64,000 nucleotides of DNA from Poriferisodalis sp965208895 (GTDB taxonomy: Bacteria; Actinomycetota; Acidimicrobiia; Acidimicrobiales; Poriferisodalaceae). Below are positions 34,629 to 43,027 of this stretch, piece by piece. Location of the stretch: contig NZ_OZ242363.1 of assembly GCF_965208895.1 (NCBI RefSeq), positions 620,001 to 684,000 on the forward strand, written 5' to 3'. How positions within the stretch are numbered: position 1 is the first letter of the stretch; each line of letters starts with the position of its first letter. The notes below the pieces were generated by a model. The model did not search any database and was not told the origin of the DNA. It saw nothing but the letters and a program-made list of their open reading frames with translations. The position numbers and the translations under genes were made by a program.

Positions 34629-35738
34629 ATGACCAGACCAATACTCCGCATAGCGGCCTTCCTGTTGGCGTTCACCGTCTTGGCTAGTGCCTGCGGAGAT
34701 GCAGACGGCGACGCCGCCGAGAGTCCGGACACGGAACAACCGGCTCAAGCGGAACCGGCGACTACCGCCGAACCCGATCCGACGGACGCGCCGGAGCCCG
34801 CGGACGAACCCGAGCCGGCCGCGGCGACAGAGCCGCCGTCGGACGAGCCGCTTCGAATCGCATTCTTCGGCTTCGCGGCTGCCAACGGTTTCGCCCAGGC
34901 GACTTGGGCCGGAATCCAAGAGGGCGCAGACGCAATCGGCGCAGAGGTGCAGTTCTTCGACCCGGTCTTCGATGCCAACACTCAGATCTCCCAGATACAG
35001 GATGCGATCACTGCCGGTGACTGGGATGCCTTCATCATTCAGGCGAATGACGGCAACGCAGTTATTCCTGTCATCGAGGAGGCTCTCGCTGCCGGGATCC
35101 CTGTCGTGGGAGAATTCACGCCGATTGGCCCGGACTTCAGCACGGTCGAACCTCAAGTCGAGGGCCTGATCTTCGTCGGGGCAGCTCCAGTGGACAACGG
35201 CGTGATCCTTGCCGAGATGGCGATCGAAGCGTGCGAAGGCACGAGCCCGTGCAATGTCGCCTTTCTCGAGGGCTTCCGCGCGCTGCCGCTCGACGTGGCC
35301 CGAACGGAGGCCTTTCACGCGACCATCGAAGCAGCGGTCGGTGTCGAGCTGATCACCAGCGTCGAGGGCGGGTACCTGCCCGACACCGGCCTGAGCGCCG
35401 CTCAAGACGTCTTCGTCGCCCATGGTGACGTTCATGTGATGGTCGGCTCATCGCAAGCGATCCTCGGCGCTGAGCAGGCTGCCAACGACGCAGAAGTCAG
35501 CGTGAAGCTGATCGGCAACGGTGGCGCTCGCCAAGCCGTTGACGCGGTTCGCGAGGGCCGCTGGCACGCTGTATTCCTTGACGCCGAGCGCGACGCAGGA
35601 CGCACCGCGTTCGAGCTCGCTGTGCTGGCCGTCACCGGAGGCAATCCGCCCAGCTCCTTCGACACCACGACGCTGGTCCCGAACGTGAAGGGAACAGCGA
35701 ACGTGATCGGCGATTTCGAAGGACAGTGGGACAGCTAA
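34629..35738 (+). CDS. Substrate-binding lipoprotein of a CUT2-type ABC importer
   Basis: 369 aa from ATG 34629 (AAGGAG, 8 nt upstream). The signal peptide ends in lipobox LASAC, followed by a Pro/Glu/Ala/Thr-rich linker (about residues 25-72) and a periplasmic-binding-protein type I fold (Peripla_BP_4) beginning LRIAFFGFAAANGFAQATW. AITAGDWDAFIIQANDGNAV and IPVVGEFTPIG are the usual RbsB-like strand-loop elements. It delivers a ligand to the ATPase and permease that follow. The importer is sugar-type by family, but in this operon the ligand may be the HyuAB substrate. Confidence 0.88.
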   Translation: MTRPILRIAAFLLAFTVLASACGDADGDAAESPDTEQPAQAEPATTAEPDPTDAPEPADEPEPAAATEPPSDEPLRIAFFGFAAANGFAQATWAGIQEGADAIGAEVQFFDPVFDANTQISQIQDAITAGDWDAFIIQANDGNAVIPVIEEALAAGIPVVGEFTPIGPDFSTVEPQVEGLIFVGAAPVDNGVILAEMAIEACEGTSPCNVAFLEGFRALPLDVARTEAFHATIEAAVGVELITSVEGGYLPDTGLSAAQDVFVAHGDVHVMVGSSQAILGAEQAANDAEVSVKLIGNGGARQAVDAVREGRWHAVFLDAERDAGRTAFELAVLAVTGGNPPSSFDTTTLVPNVKGTANVIGDFEGQWDS

Positions 35739-37303
35739 CCGCCCCGACGGTGGAAGCGTCAGCCCCCGAGGGCCCAGGCAGCGTCGCCTCCCAGGCGTTG
35801 CTCAAGGCCGTCGGCCTGACCAAGACGTTCGGCGGAGTCCGCTGCGTGGACTCCGCCGACGTCTCCTTCCATGCAGGGCAGATTCACGGCATCGTCGGCC
35901 AGAACGGCGCCGGCAAGACCACGCTCGCGAAAATGCTCTGCGGGGCGCTCAGCCCCGACAGCGGGCACGTCGAAGCAGAGGGAGTCCCGACGATCTTCGG
36001 TTCGCCACGAGCTGCGCTCGACGCCGGGGTCACGATGGTCTCTCAAGAGCTGTCACTTGTACCGGAGCTCACGGTCGCCGAGAACCTTCTGCTCGGACAG
36101 CTGCCCAGCCGGCTCGGCGTCTGCAGCAACGTTGAACTGATGGGGCGCGCTCAAGGACTGATCGACGAGTCCGGGTTCGATCTCAACCCTTCGGACCTAG
36201 TCTCCGACCTCTCGCAGTCTCAAAGGCAGAAGACCGAGATCCTCCGTGCGGTTGCCAGAAACGCTCGCATGGTGATCTTCGACGAGCCTCGATCGAGCTT
36301 GTCCGTGGACGAGGCGATGCACGTCTATGAGGTGATGCGTAACCTCGCGCAAGACGGCGTGGCGGTTGTGCTCGTCTCACACTTCCTGAGCGAGGTGCTC
36401 GGGGTGTGCGATGTCGTGACCGTCATGCGAGACGGCCGAGTCGTACTGCACGCTCCGACATCCGAGCTGACCGCAGACGACCTCGTGGAGCAGATGATCG
36501 GCGCCCCGCAGGACGCGTACCGGAGCTGCCGCCCCACTGCTGCGTCGCCGCAGGCCGCTCCGCGGCTGGAGGCCCGTCACCTGACGGGCCGAGGGTTCGC
36601 GGACGTCGACCTCACCGTCTCGGTCGGCCAGATCGTGGCCATAGTTGGTCTCGTGGGATCAGGGCGCACCGAGTTCCTTACCTCCGTCTACGGGATCCAC
36701 AGTCCGCATTCAGGCTCGATCTTGATAGACGGTGTCGCCCGCCGCATCAGAAACCCACGCGCCGCCAAGCGCGCCGGTATTGCGTACATCTCAGAATCTC
36801 GACAGCTCGACGGGGTCTTCCCCCGACTTGGCGTCGATGCCAACATCACCGTCGCCCACATGAGAACCATCAGCCGTTGGGGCGTGCTTCGTGGGAGCCA
36901 GCAGCGCGAACGCAGCTCCGAAGCGGCTCGCCGCGTGGACGTCCGGGCCGAAACGTTGAGCCAGCCGATTTCGTCGCTGTCCGGCGGAAATCAGCAGAAG
37001 TCCCTGCTGGCCAGATGGCTGGTCGAGCCGCCGCGCCTGCTGCTGATCGACGAGCCCACACGGGGCGTGGACGTGGTATCGACCGCTCAGATTCACGGTG
37101 TTCTTGCCAGCTTGACCGAGACAGGAATGAGCGTGCTCATGGTCACATCGGACTTTGACGAAGCTTTGGCGGTCGCGAACCGCATCTACGTCTTTCGCGA
37201 TGGGCGCGTAGTCGGAGAATTCGACGGCGATTCCGCTGACGAGTCAACGCTCCTGCGAGCGGCATTTGCTGCCGACACGTCGCCTGCAGCAGGACTCGCG
37301 TGA
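35726..37303 (+). CDS. CUT2-type ABC importer ATPase with two nucleotide-binding domains (RbsA-like)
   Basis: 525 aa from GTG 35726, overlapping the lipoprotein end by 13 nt. NBD1: Walker A GQNGAGKT (58-65), a signature replaced by LSQSQRQ, and Walker B VIFDEPRSSLS, where the usual T after DEP is R. NBD2: degenerate Walker A GLVGSGRTE, signature LSGGNQQ, Walker B LLIDEPTRGVDV. Asymmetric NBD pairs of this sort are normal for RbsA/MglA, though the DEPR change is unusual. Overlaps the permease start by 4 nt (GTGA). Confidence 0.9.
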   Translation: MGQLTAPTVEASAPEGPGSVASQALLKAVGLTKTFGGVRCVDSADVSFHAGQIHGIVGQNGAGKTTLAKMLCGALSPDSGHVEAEGVPTIFGSPRAALDAGVTMVSQELSLVPELTVAENLLLGQLPSRLGVCSNVELMGRAQGLIDESGFDLNPSDLVSDLSQSQRQKTEILRAVARNARMVIFDEPRSSLSVDEAMHVYEVMRNLAQDGVAVVLVSHFLSEVLGVCDVVTVMRDGRVVLHAPTSELTADDLVEQMIGAPQDAYRSCRPTAASPQAAPRLEARHLTGRGFADVDLTVSVGQIVAIVGLVGSGRTEFLTSVYGIHSPHSGSILIDGVARRIRNPRAAKRAGIAYISESRQLDGVFPRLGVDANITVAHMRTISRWGVLRGSQQRERSSEAARRVDVRAETLSQPISSLSGGNQQKSLLARWLVEPPRLLLIDEPTRGVDVVSTAQIHGVLASLTETGMSVLMVTSDFDEALAVANRIYVFRDGRVVGEFDGDSADESTLLRAAFAADTSPAAGLA

Positions 37304-38238
37304 TCCTGTCGAGGCTGACCGGTTACCTGAGCCGCTACGGGATACTCGTCGCATACGTGCTCTTAGTGCTGGCGATCGCCGTCCAGAGCGATCGCTTCTT
37401 GACGAAGCGCAATCTGCTGAATCTCCTCGACCAGGCCGCGCCCCTCGGCCTTATCGCTGTTGGAGTCACACTCTGCATCATCGCTGGGATCTTCGACCTC
37501 TCGACGGGCTCGGTCTTCGCGGTAGCGGCAGTCGTGGCGGCCAAGGTGGCCTCGATCAACCCGTGGGCCGGCCTTGTCGCCGGAGTAGGGGTCGGCGCGC
37601 TGCTCGGTGCATTCAACGCACTCGTGATGAGCTCCACCGGGGTCAATTCGTTCATCGGAACGTTGTCGACGAGCATCATCTTTCGCGGCATTGCCTTGCT
37701 GACTACCAGCGGTCTCATAGTCTCCGTGGCCGACAGCGGATACAAGACGCTCGGAACCGAGACGTTCCTCGACGCCAAGCTGTCCGTTTGGATTTTCGTC
37801 GTCGTCGCGGTGATACTTGGCCTGACACTGGCTCGCACCACCTTGGGCCGGTCTCTGTACGCCATTGGCGGGAACGCTGATGCTGCCCGACTTGTGGGCA
37901 TCCGGGTCGGCTCCGTGCGGACATTTGCCTATGTGATGTCCGGCACATGCGCTGCGCTCGCTGGAGTCTTGACCTCGAGCCGCACTGGCTCTGCTCAGGC
38001 GGACATCGGCATCGGCCTAGAACTCTCAGCAATAACCGCTGTCGTTGTCGGGGGGACGAGCATATTCGGAGGTGAAGGCGCGATCTGGCGGACCGTCGTC
38101 GGCGTGGTTCTACTGCAGACCATCGGCAATGCGTTCAACCTGCTCGGCGTCGACCCCACATACAAGCAAGTTGTTCAGGGTGGGCTGATTCTCGCAGCAG
38201 TCTCGATCGACCACTTGGTCAGGCGAAGAAATCGATGA
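37300..38238 (+). CDS. CUT2-type ABC importer permease (RbsC-like)
   Basis: 312 aa, starting with GTG 37300 coupled to the ATPase stop. It has about eight to ten hydrophobic segments. The conserved TLCIIAGIFDLSTGSVFAVAA and the EAA-like GNADAARLVGIRVGSVRTFAYVMSG are family hallmarks, and ISAITAVVVGGTSIFGGEG marks the C-terminal half. It forms a homodimeric pore with the RbsA-like ATPase. Confidence 0.92.
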   Translation: MILSRLTGYLSRYGILVAYVLLVLAIAVQSDRFLTKRNLLNLLDQAAPLGLIAVGVTLCIIAGIFDLSTGSVFAVAAVVAAKVASINPWAGLVAGVGVGALLGAFNALVMSSTGVNSFIGTLSTSIIFRGIALLTTSGLIVSVADSGYKTLGTETFLDAKLSVWIFVVVAVILGLTLARTTLGRSLYAIGGNADAARLVGIRVGSVRTFAYVMSGTCAALAGVLTSSRTGSAQADIGIGLELSAITAVVVGGTSIFGGEGAIWRTVVGVVLLQTIGNAFNLLGVDPTYKQVVQGGLILAAVSIDHLVRRRNR

Positions 38239-38317
38239 CCGCGAACCGCGGCGAGGCCGTAGCGCCGAGACCTCCATACGCAGCCTCGCCAATCGGCCCA
38301 CCGGAAGGAAGCCATCG

Positions 38318-39436
38318 ATGCAATACGAAGTAGACGACGAGGAGTTGATTCGACGCTGGCATCAAGTTAGGCAGCGAACCGAGAAAGCCGACGCCAACGG
38401 GATTCTGCTCGGAGGCGGAGCGGACCTCAAGTACTTGACGGGCTATGACGCGATGCCCTTAGAGCGCATCACAGCGCTCGTCGGGCGATTCTCGTCAGGA
38501 GACGCGCTTCCCACACTGATTGTGCCCGAACTGGAAGAAGCGAGGGTCCGCCGTCGGCCGTCGGTGTATTCGGTACATACCTGGGACGACACGGCCGACT
38601 CGGCCAGCGTGATCGCCGCGGCCCTGCCCCAACGAGGCGCAGTCCTGGTGTCGGACGACCTATGGGCATTGCACCTGTTGGGCTTGCAGCGTAGCTCGCC
38701 GGGCTTGGAACTTCGGTCGCTCAGCGACTCAGTCGGCGGATTGAGATTGATCAAGAGCCCTGAGGAACGAGCCGCCCTGGCCGCAGCCGGCTCGCTCGCA
38801 GACCAAGTTGCATCCCAGCTCCAGCACGGCCAGATTCCCCTTTTGGGGCGAACCGAGGCGGAGATTGCTGAGGACATCGCTGAGCGTCTCATCGCGGTCG
38901 GCCACGAGACGGTCGAGTTCGTCATTATCGCGTCAGGCCCCAATGCCGCAAGCCCGCACCACCATCCCGGCTCCCGGACCGTTCGCACGGGGGAAATCGT
39001 GCTGTGTGACTTCGGCGGCCGGCTCAACGGCTACTGCAGCGACACGACTCGCTGCGTGCATACCGGCCCGGCGCCCGCGGATGTGCGCGAGGCCTACGAG
39101 GTGCTCGCCGCAGCCCAAGAGGCAGCTGTGCAGGCTGCACAGCCGGGGCGTTTGCTCGCCGACGTCGATCTCGCAGCGCGTCGGGTGATCAGCGCAGCCG
39201 GGTACGGCGACAACTTCATCCACCGAACAGGTCACGGCATCGGCGCCGAGGTCCATGAACATCCGTACGTCACCCAGCTGAACACAGATCCGGTGCAGGT
39301 CGGCCACGCATTTAGCGTCGAACCCGGGATCTACATACCCGGCAGGTGGGGCATGCGGTTGGAGGACATTGTCGTCATCGAGAACGGCGGGGCGCGCCGC
39401 TGCAACAACAGCGCTCGCGAACTCGTGGAGGTCTGA
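38318..39436 (+). CDS. M24 family metallopeptidase (Xaa-Pro aminopeptidase/dipeptidase-like)
   Basis: 372 aa. The N-terminal creatinase-like domain (1-150) precedes the pita-bread catalytic domain. All five dinuclear metal ligands are present: D231, D242 (CDFGGRLNGYCSD), H306 (HRTGHGIG), E335 (VEPGIYIPG) and E349 (RLEDIVV). It is therefore a genuine metallopeptidase, not a metal-free creatinase. It should cleave an N-terminal residue before proline or a related imide bond, perhaps the product of HyuAB. ATG 38318 with GGAAGGAAGCC upstream. It closes the operon and is convergent with a second XRE-cupin regulator. Confidence 0.9.
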   Translation: MQYEVDDEELIRRWHQVRQRTEKADANGILLGGGADLKYLTGYDAMPLERITALVGRFSSGDALPTLIVPELEEARVRRRPSVYSVHTWDDTADSASVIAAALPQRGAVLVSDDLWALHLLGLQRSSPGLELRSLSDSVGGLRLIKSPEERAALAAAGSLADQVASQLQHGQIPLLGRTEAEIAEDIAERLIAVGHETVEFVIIASGPNAASPHHHPGSRTVRTGEIVLCDFGGRLNGYCSDTTRCVHTGPAPADVREAYEVLAAAQEAAVQAAQPGRLLADVDLAARRVISAAGYGDNFIHRTGHGIGAEVHEHPYVTQLNTDPVQVGHAFSVEPGIYIPGRWGMRLEDIVVIENGGARRCNNSARELVEV

Positions 39437-39467
39437 GTCGGGGAGCCGTGGCGCTCTTCGTCGGGGC

Positions 39468-40022
39468 CTAACGATTCGGTTCGCTGAATGCGACGAGTAC
39501 CCGGGCGTCCACCAAAGCGCTGAGCCGGTGGCGGACAACCTGTTCTGTGTCGAGGGTGTCGCCCTCCTCGAGCTGGACCACTGTCCCGTCGGCGTCGCAC
39601 GCGACGGAGCCACTGAGCACGTAGATCAATGTGTCGGCCCGCTCCGGATTGTCGATCTGGTGAGACCCACCGTCGTTGAGGCGTATCAAGGCGATACTCA
39701 GATCCAGGTCGTGGTGAGAGAGCACTCTGGCCGCGTCGCCGGGTGCGTCATCGAGGCTCGTCCGAAACACCCGATGGCCGCCGATCTGGGGCAGGAGCTC
39801 GGTTATGGTCAGATTCAGCGCTCGGACGATGCGCAACAGGACCGGAAGAGACACGCGGCAGGCGCCGCTCTCGATGTCACTCAGATGGCTGGTGGACACC
39901 TCAGCGTCATTTGCTACTTGACGCATGGAGCGGGCGAGTTCGCTACGTCGCTCGGCAAGCCTCGCGCCGACTTCCTGATTGATCGCGTCGAAGGAATCTC
40001 GTCCCGCTACCGCAGCAGCCAT
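39468..40022 (-). CDS. Second XRE-cupin regulator
   Basis: 184 aa. N-terminal helix-turn-helix (about residues 20-75) with MRQVANDAEVSTSHLSDIESG and a C-terminal cupin (about 110-180; LIYVLSGSVACDADG). The same architecture as the regulator at 29742 but divergent in sequence, so not a recent duplicate. It is convergent to the M24 gene, bracketing the operon, and may control a distinct part of the pathway. Confidence 0.88.
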   Translation of the reverse strand: MAAAVAGRDSFDAINQEVGARLAERRSELARSMRQVANDAEVSTSHLSDIESGACRVSLPVLLRIVRALNLTITELLPQIGGHRVFRTSLDDAPGDAARVLSHHDLDLSIALIRLNDGGSHQIDNPERADTLIYVLSGSVACDADGTVVQLEEGDTLDTEQVVRHRLSALVDARVLVAFSEPNR

Positions 40023-40356
40023 GTCGGGATTCTATTTGGGCGACCGCAGGCTCAGCCGGTGCTGAAGGCCCAGGGGATGAGCTCGGCGCCTCGCGGCTGG
40101 CAGCGCAGGTGGCAAGCACCCCAGCGTCAACCTGACCACGTTCGCGATCCTGCGCAGGTCGAACCGACGAGACAGCGCTTTAGCCCGTCATATCCGGCTC
40201 AAGGTGAGGGGCGCCGTAGAGCACGACGATCAACTTATATGAGCAATTGCGACGGTCGCCCTGTCGTAGATGTCGGCGCGCATCACCCAGCAGCCGCGAC
40301 GTCACCCGCGCTCGTCGTACGAACGGCTCACGGTTTCGGCCGGCATCGCACAGGAA
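40023..40356. other. Intergenic region, no gene recognised
   Basis: A 334-bp stretch between the XRE-cupin regulator and VapC. No plausible coding frame with a start signal, no RNA gene and no repeat was found; its left end presumably carries the regulator's promoter. Confidence 0.5.
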
Positions 40357-40749
40357 TCAGCTTGGCGCGAGTGTCGGGATGCCGCACGCTCGCGCTGCGC
40401 GTGCCAGCCGCTCGTCGTAGGTGACGAGGCTTTCAAGTTCGCCACCGAGACTCAGCGCAGTAGCGAGATGGATTGCGTCCAAGCTGCGGAGTTCGGGGGG
40501 GTCGAGCAAGGCAGCCCGCTCGAGCAGCGGAGGCGTCAATTGCACAAGCGCCACAGTGCCCAAGAGTGAGCGTGCCCGGGCCCCGAAGGCGGGCGCATGG
40601 CGACGAACTGCTCGCATGAGCTCGGTACGTGTCAGATCGGATGAATACAGCGATCGCGGCGCATGGGTCAACCACGCTGCGAAAGCCGCCGAATCCGCTT
40701 CTTCGACAACCACTTTCACGAGTGCCGACGTGTCGCAGTAGAAGCTCAC
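40357..40749 (-). CDS. vapC: PIN-domain toxin (VapC)
   Basis: 130 aa. PIN-domain acid residues are visible: D6 in FYCDTSALVK, the Glu in TRTELMRA, the Asp in RSLDAIHLATA, and the final YDERL. This geometry is an Mg-dependent RNase; VapC toxins cleave tRNA or rRNA to stop translation. It lies 15 nt after the antitoxin gene on the same strand, the usual VapBC order. Confidence 0.92.
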   Translation of the reverse strand: MSFYCDTSALVKVVVEEADSAAFAAWLTHAPRSLYSSDLTRTELMRAVRRHAPAFGARARSLLGTVALVQLTPPLLERAALLDPPELRSLDAIHLATALSLGGELESLVTYDERLARAARACGIPTLAPS

Positions 40750-40764
40750 CGTTCGACGGCTGTG

Positions 40765-41049
40765 TCAGTACCGTTCCTCGGCCCGCATCTCCAGCAGCAC
40801 CTCTGACAAACTACGTCCGGGCGGTGCCGGAGGGGGCGGCAGGAACTCTGCGATGTCGCGAGTCGCTGGCGTGGCCTCCCCGCGAGCGATCAACTCTTCA
40901 AGACGTGACCGACGCGGATTGCGAACGTGCGGAACCAGCCTCGCTACGGGCCGACCCCGGTTCGTCACTGTGATCTCCTCGCCGGCCTCAACTCGCGCGA
41001 CAACCTCGGATGCATTCTGCTTCAGCTCCCGGATGCCGACTTCCGCCAT
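40765..41049 (-). CDS. vapB: Phd/YefM-type antitoxin (VapB-like)
   Basis: 94 aa. The N-terminal dimeric DNA-binding domain (residues 1-50) shows VGIRELKQNASEVVARVEAGEEITVTNRGRPVARLVP, the Phd consensus. The C-terminal proline-rich tail (FLPPPPAPPGRS) should wrap the toxin. TACAAT 7 nt upstream of the ATG and the absence of a ribosome-binding site suggest a leaderless mRNA. CTACA-T-TGTAG over that box is probably the autoregulatory operator. Confidence 0.92.
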   Translation of the reverse strand: MAEVGIRELKQNASEVVARVEAGEEITVTNRGRPVARLVPHVRNPRRSRLEELIARGEATPATRDIAEFLPPPPAPPGRSLSEVLLEMRAEERY

Positions 41050-41052
41050 GTT

Positions 41053-41063
41053 CTACATTGTAG
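41053..41063 (-). promoter_or_regulatory. -10 box and palindromic operator of the VapBC pair
   Basis: The minus-strand -10 TACAAT (41057-41062) lies inside the palindrome CTACATTGTAG (41053-41063), 7 nt before the antitoxin ATG. This is consistent with toxin-antitoxin autorepression. Confidence 0.5.
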
Positions 41064-41091
41064 CACATTGGCGGTGATGCCAAAGCGTCCC

Positions 41092-41514
41092 TCAGTCGTC
41101 GAGGCGGGCTGTGGCCTGGCCTGTGAGGACCGGGCGGTCGTCCTGGTTGGTGGTGGTGATGGTGAGGTCGGCCACTTTCTGGCCGTCCTCGTCGCGGATC
41201 TCGGCGACCTCGGCCTTTGCAGTGAGCGTGTCGCCAGGCCACACCTGGCTGGTGAACCGCACGCCGTAGTAGGTGAGGCGGCCGTCGCCGACGAAGTTGG
41301 TGACCATGCGGCCGGTCATGCCCATCGTGAGCATGCCGTGTGCGAACACTGTCGGGTAGCCCGCCACCTCGGTGACGAACTTCTCATCGGTGTGGACCGG
41401 GTTGTAGTCGCCAGATGCGCCTGCGTATTGGACGATCTGGGTACGGGTGAGGTCGTCGACGATCTCTTCGGAGTAGCTGTCGCCGACATTGAGCTGCGAT
41501 GCGCTGAGTGCCAT
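41092..41514 (-). CDS. MaoC-like (R)-specific hydratase, HadB-like
   Basis: 140 aa, hotdog fold. The catalytic Asp-His motif sits in YAGASGDYNPVHTDE, followed by AHGMLTMGMTGRMVT and VWPGDTL. It closely resembles mycobacterial HadB, which dehydrates 3-hydroxyacyl-ACP/CoA with a HadA-type partner. The neighbour at 41566 fits that partner. AAAGGA precedes ATG 41514. A truncated copy of this gene lies at 23818-23974. Confidence 0.88.
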   Translation of the reverse strand: MALSASQLNVGDSYSEEIVDDLTRTQIVQYAGASGDYNPVHTDEKFVTEVAGYPTVFAHGMLTMGMTGRMVTNFVGDGRLTYYGVRFTSQVWPGDTLTAKAEVAEIRDEDGQKVADLTITTTNQDDRPVLTGQATARLDD

Positions 41515-41565
41515 GTCTGGGTTCCTTTCTGGATGCTGGTCTGATTGGCGGGTTCCAGCGAACCG

Positions 41566-42105
41566 CTAGTTGTCGATGACCTTTTCGGTGACGACGCCGA
41601 CGCCCTTGGCCGTGATGACCAGCTCGTCGTCCTCGTCGCGGTACTCGGTGACGGCCTCGGAGAATTTCAAGATGCCTGCCCGCTTGGACTGCTTCTCCCA
41701 CCGCTCGCCGTCGTAGGTCACCGTGTGCAGCACGTCTCCGGGCTTCAGGTGCCGGTGATAGGTGAAGTGCTGCTCGGCGTGCAGACCGCCCGCAGCAGAG
41801 CCGGACTGCTTGTCGTCCTCGCGCTCATCTGCGACGTCCTCGCCGTCGGCCTCGGACAGGTCGCGCACCAAGGTGCCGGAGGCCGTGCGGCCGCTGCCGA
41901 ACCACTTCTTGTCAGGCTTGGGGCGCAGGAAATAGTCGGGGTCGAATTGCGCGCTCGACTGCGCAAACGTCGGCGGCGCAATGATCGAACCGACCTCGGT
42001 GCCAGCGGCGTACTCAGCGTCGCTGTAGATCGCGTTCGTGTCGCCGATGGACCTCGCGAACATCAGGATGTGCGAGGCCTCCACGGGAAATCGTTCGACT
42101 GCCAT
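41566..42105 (-). CDS. MaoC N-terminal-like dehydratase, HadA-like
   Basis: 179 aa from ATG 42105, with AAAAAGGAG upstream. Single hotdog domain of the FAS1-DH-region type: VEASHILMFARSIGDTNAIYSD, IAPPTFAQSSAQFD, and HFTYHRHLKPGDVLHTVTYD, as in HadA/HadC. It lacks the catalytic Asp-His of its neighbour and would act as the substrate-recognition partner in a heterodimer. A charged insert (SEADGEDVADEREDDKQSG, about residues 83-101) is unusual. A 51-nt gap separates it from the HadB-like gene. Confidence 0.85.
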   Translation of the reverse strand: MAVERFPVEASHILMFARSIGDTNAIYSDAEYAAGTEVGSIIAPPTFAQSSAQFDPDYFLRPKPDKKWFGSGRTASGTLVRDLSEADGEDVADEREDDKQSGSAAGGLHAEQHFTYHRHLKPGDVLHTVTYDGERWEKQSKRAGILKFSEAVTEYRDEDDELVITAKGVGVVTEKVIDN

Positions 42106-42192
42106 GTCCGGCTCCTTTTTGCGGCAGGTCGCGTCTAGATGCCGCCGGCACATGATGGCAGCCGCACGCAACACGCGCACGGCCGATGTCGT

Positions 42193-43023
42193 CTATGCCA
42201 GAGCAGCTGCGAGCGCGGTGCGGACGGCGGCGGGGTCCTCGTTCATCATCATGTGCCCGGCACCGGCGAGGTGGACGACGTCGCAATTGGCAAAGTCCGC
42301 AATCAGCGGTGCTGCCGCCCGGGGCGGGGTCATCTTGTCCTCGCTGCCGACGATGACCGTCACTGGGCACATCACTCGTGCGGCAACGTCTCCGGCCTCG
42401 TAGGCAGCACACGCAGACAGGTCGGCGTGGATCACGCCGCCGTCGGCCCGCTCCAGCAAGGCGATTCCGCCGCCGACCATCCACAGCCCGGGCGTGGGGT
42501 TGGTGGCGACGTGCGCCCGGTTGCCGTGTCCCCATGCGGTCATGAGTTCGGGCGCCAAGAGCTCGTTCTTCTCGGCAGCACCCAGCAACGCCGGATGCAC
42601 CGGCATCCCCGCGGCAGTGCCCATCAGGACCAACCGGGCAATCCGGTCCTGTTCCGCCGCAGCGGCTTCGGTGCAGATGAGCGAACCCATCGAATGGCCC
42701 ACCAGGCGGACATCGTCGCAACTGAACTGCTCGCACACTGCGGTGATGGCCTCGCCGAGCCAGCCGGCCATCTCGGCCACTGAGCCGAGCGGCTCGCCCT
42801 TGCTGTTGCCGTGGCCTGGCAGATCGATGGCGAGCGGCGTGTAGCCGTGATGCGCCAGCCAGCGTGTCTGGAGCTGCCACACGGTGCGATTCATGCCGGC
42901 GCCGTGCACGAGCAGCACCACCGGTGCCCCAGACGCCGATGTCGCGTCGGGGATCACTCCCCCGGTGGCCACGCCGACGGATTGGCCGCGGACGTCAAGT
43001 GAAAATGCCTCAGTCGCTGTCAT
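42193..43023 (-). CDS. Alpha/beta hydrolase
   Basis: 276 aa from ATG 43023. Nucleophile motif GHSMGSL, oxyanion LVHGAGMNRTVWQ, DLPGHGNSKGEP, the acid loop VGSEDKMTPP and the catalytic His in GAGHMMMNEDP. It is typical of the haloperoxidase/ester-hydrolase branch. It follows the O-acetylhomoserine sulfhydrylase gene with a 4-nt gap and likely shares its transcript. It is unlikely to be the homoserine O-acetyltransferase, given the shorter length and different motif set. Confidence 0.88.
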   Translation of the reverse strand: MTATEAFSLDVRGQSVGVATGGVIPDATSASGAPVVLLVHGAGMNRTVWQLQTRWLAHHGYTPLAIDLPGHGNSKGEPLGSVAEMAGWLGEAITAVCEQFSCDDVRLVGHSMGSLICTEAAAAEQDRIARLVLMGTAAGMPVHPALLGAAEKNELLAPELMTAWGHGNRAHVATNPTPGLWMVGGGIALLERADGGVIHADLSACAAYEAGDVAARVMCPVTVIVGSEDKMTPPRAAAPLIADFANCDVVHLAGAGHMMMNEDPAAVRTALAAALA

Positions 43024-43027
43024 CGGC

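Noticed and set aside
38318..39436. Creatinase assignment for the M24 protein
   Set aside because: All five metal ligands are intact, while creatinases lack them. A creatinine pathway is therefore unsupported, despite the adjacent hydantoinase genes.
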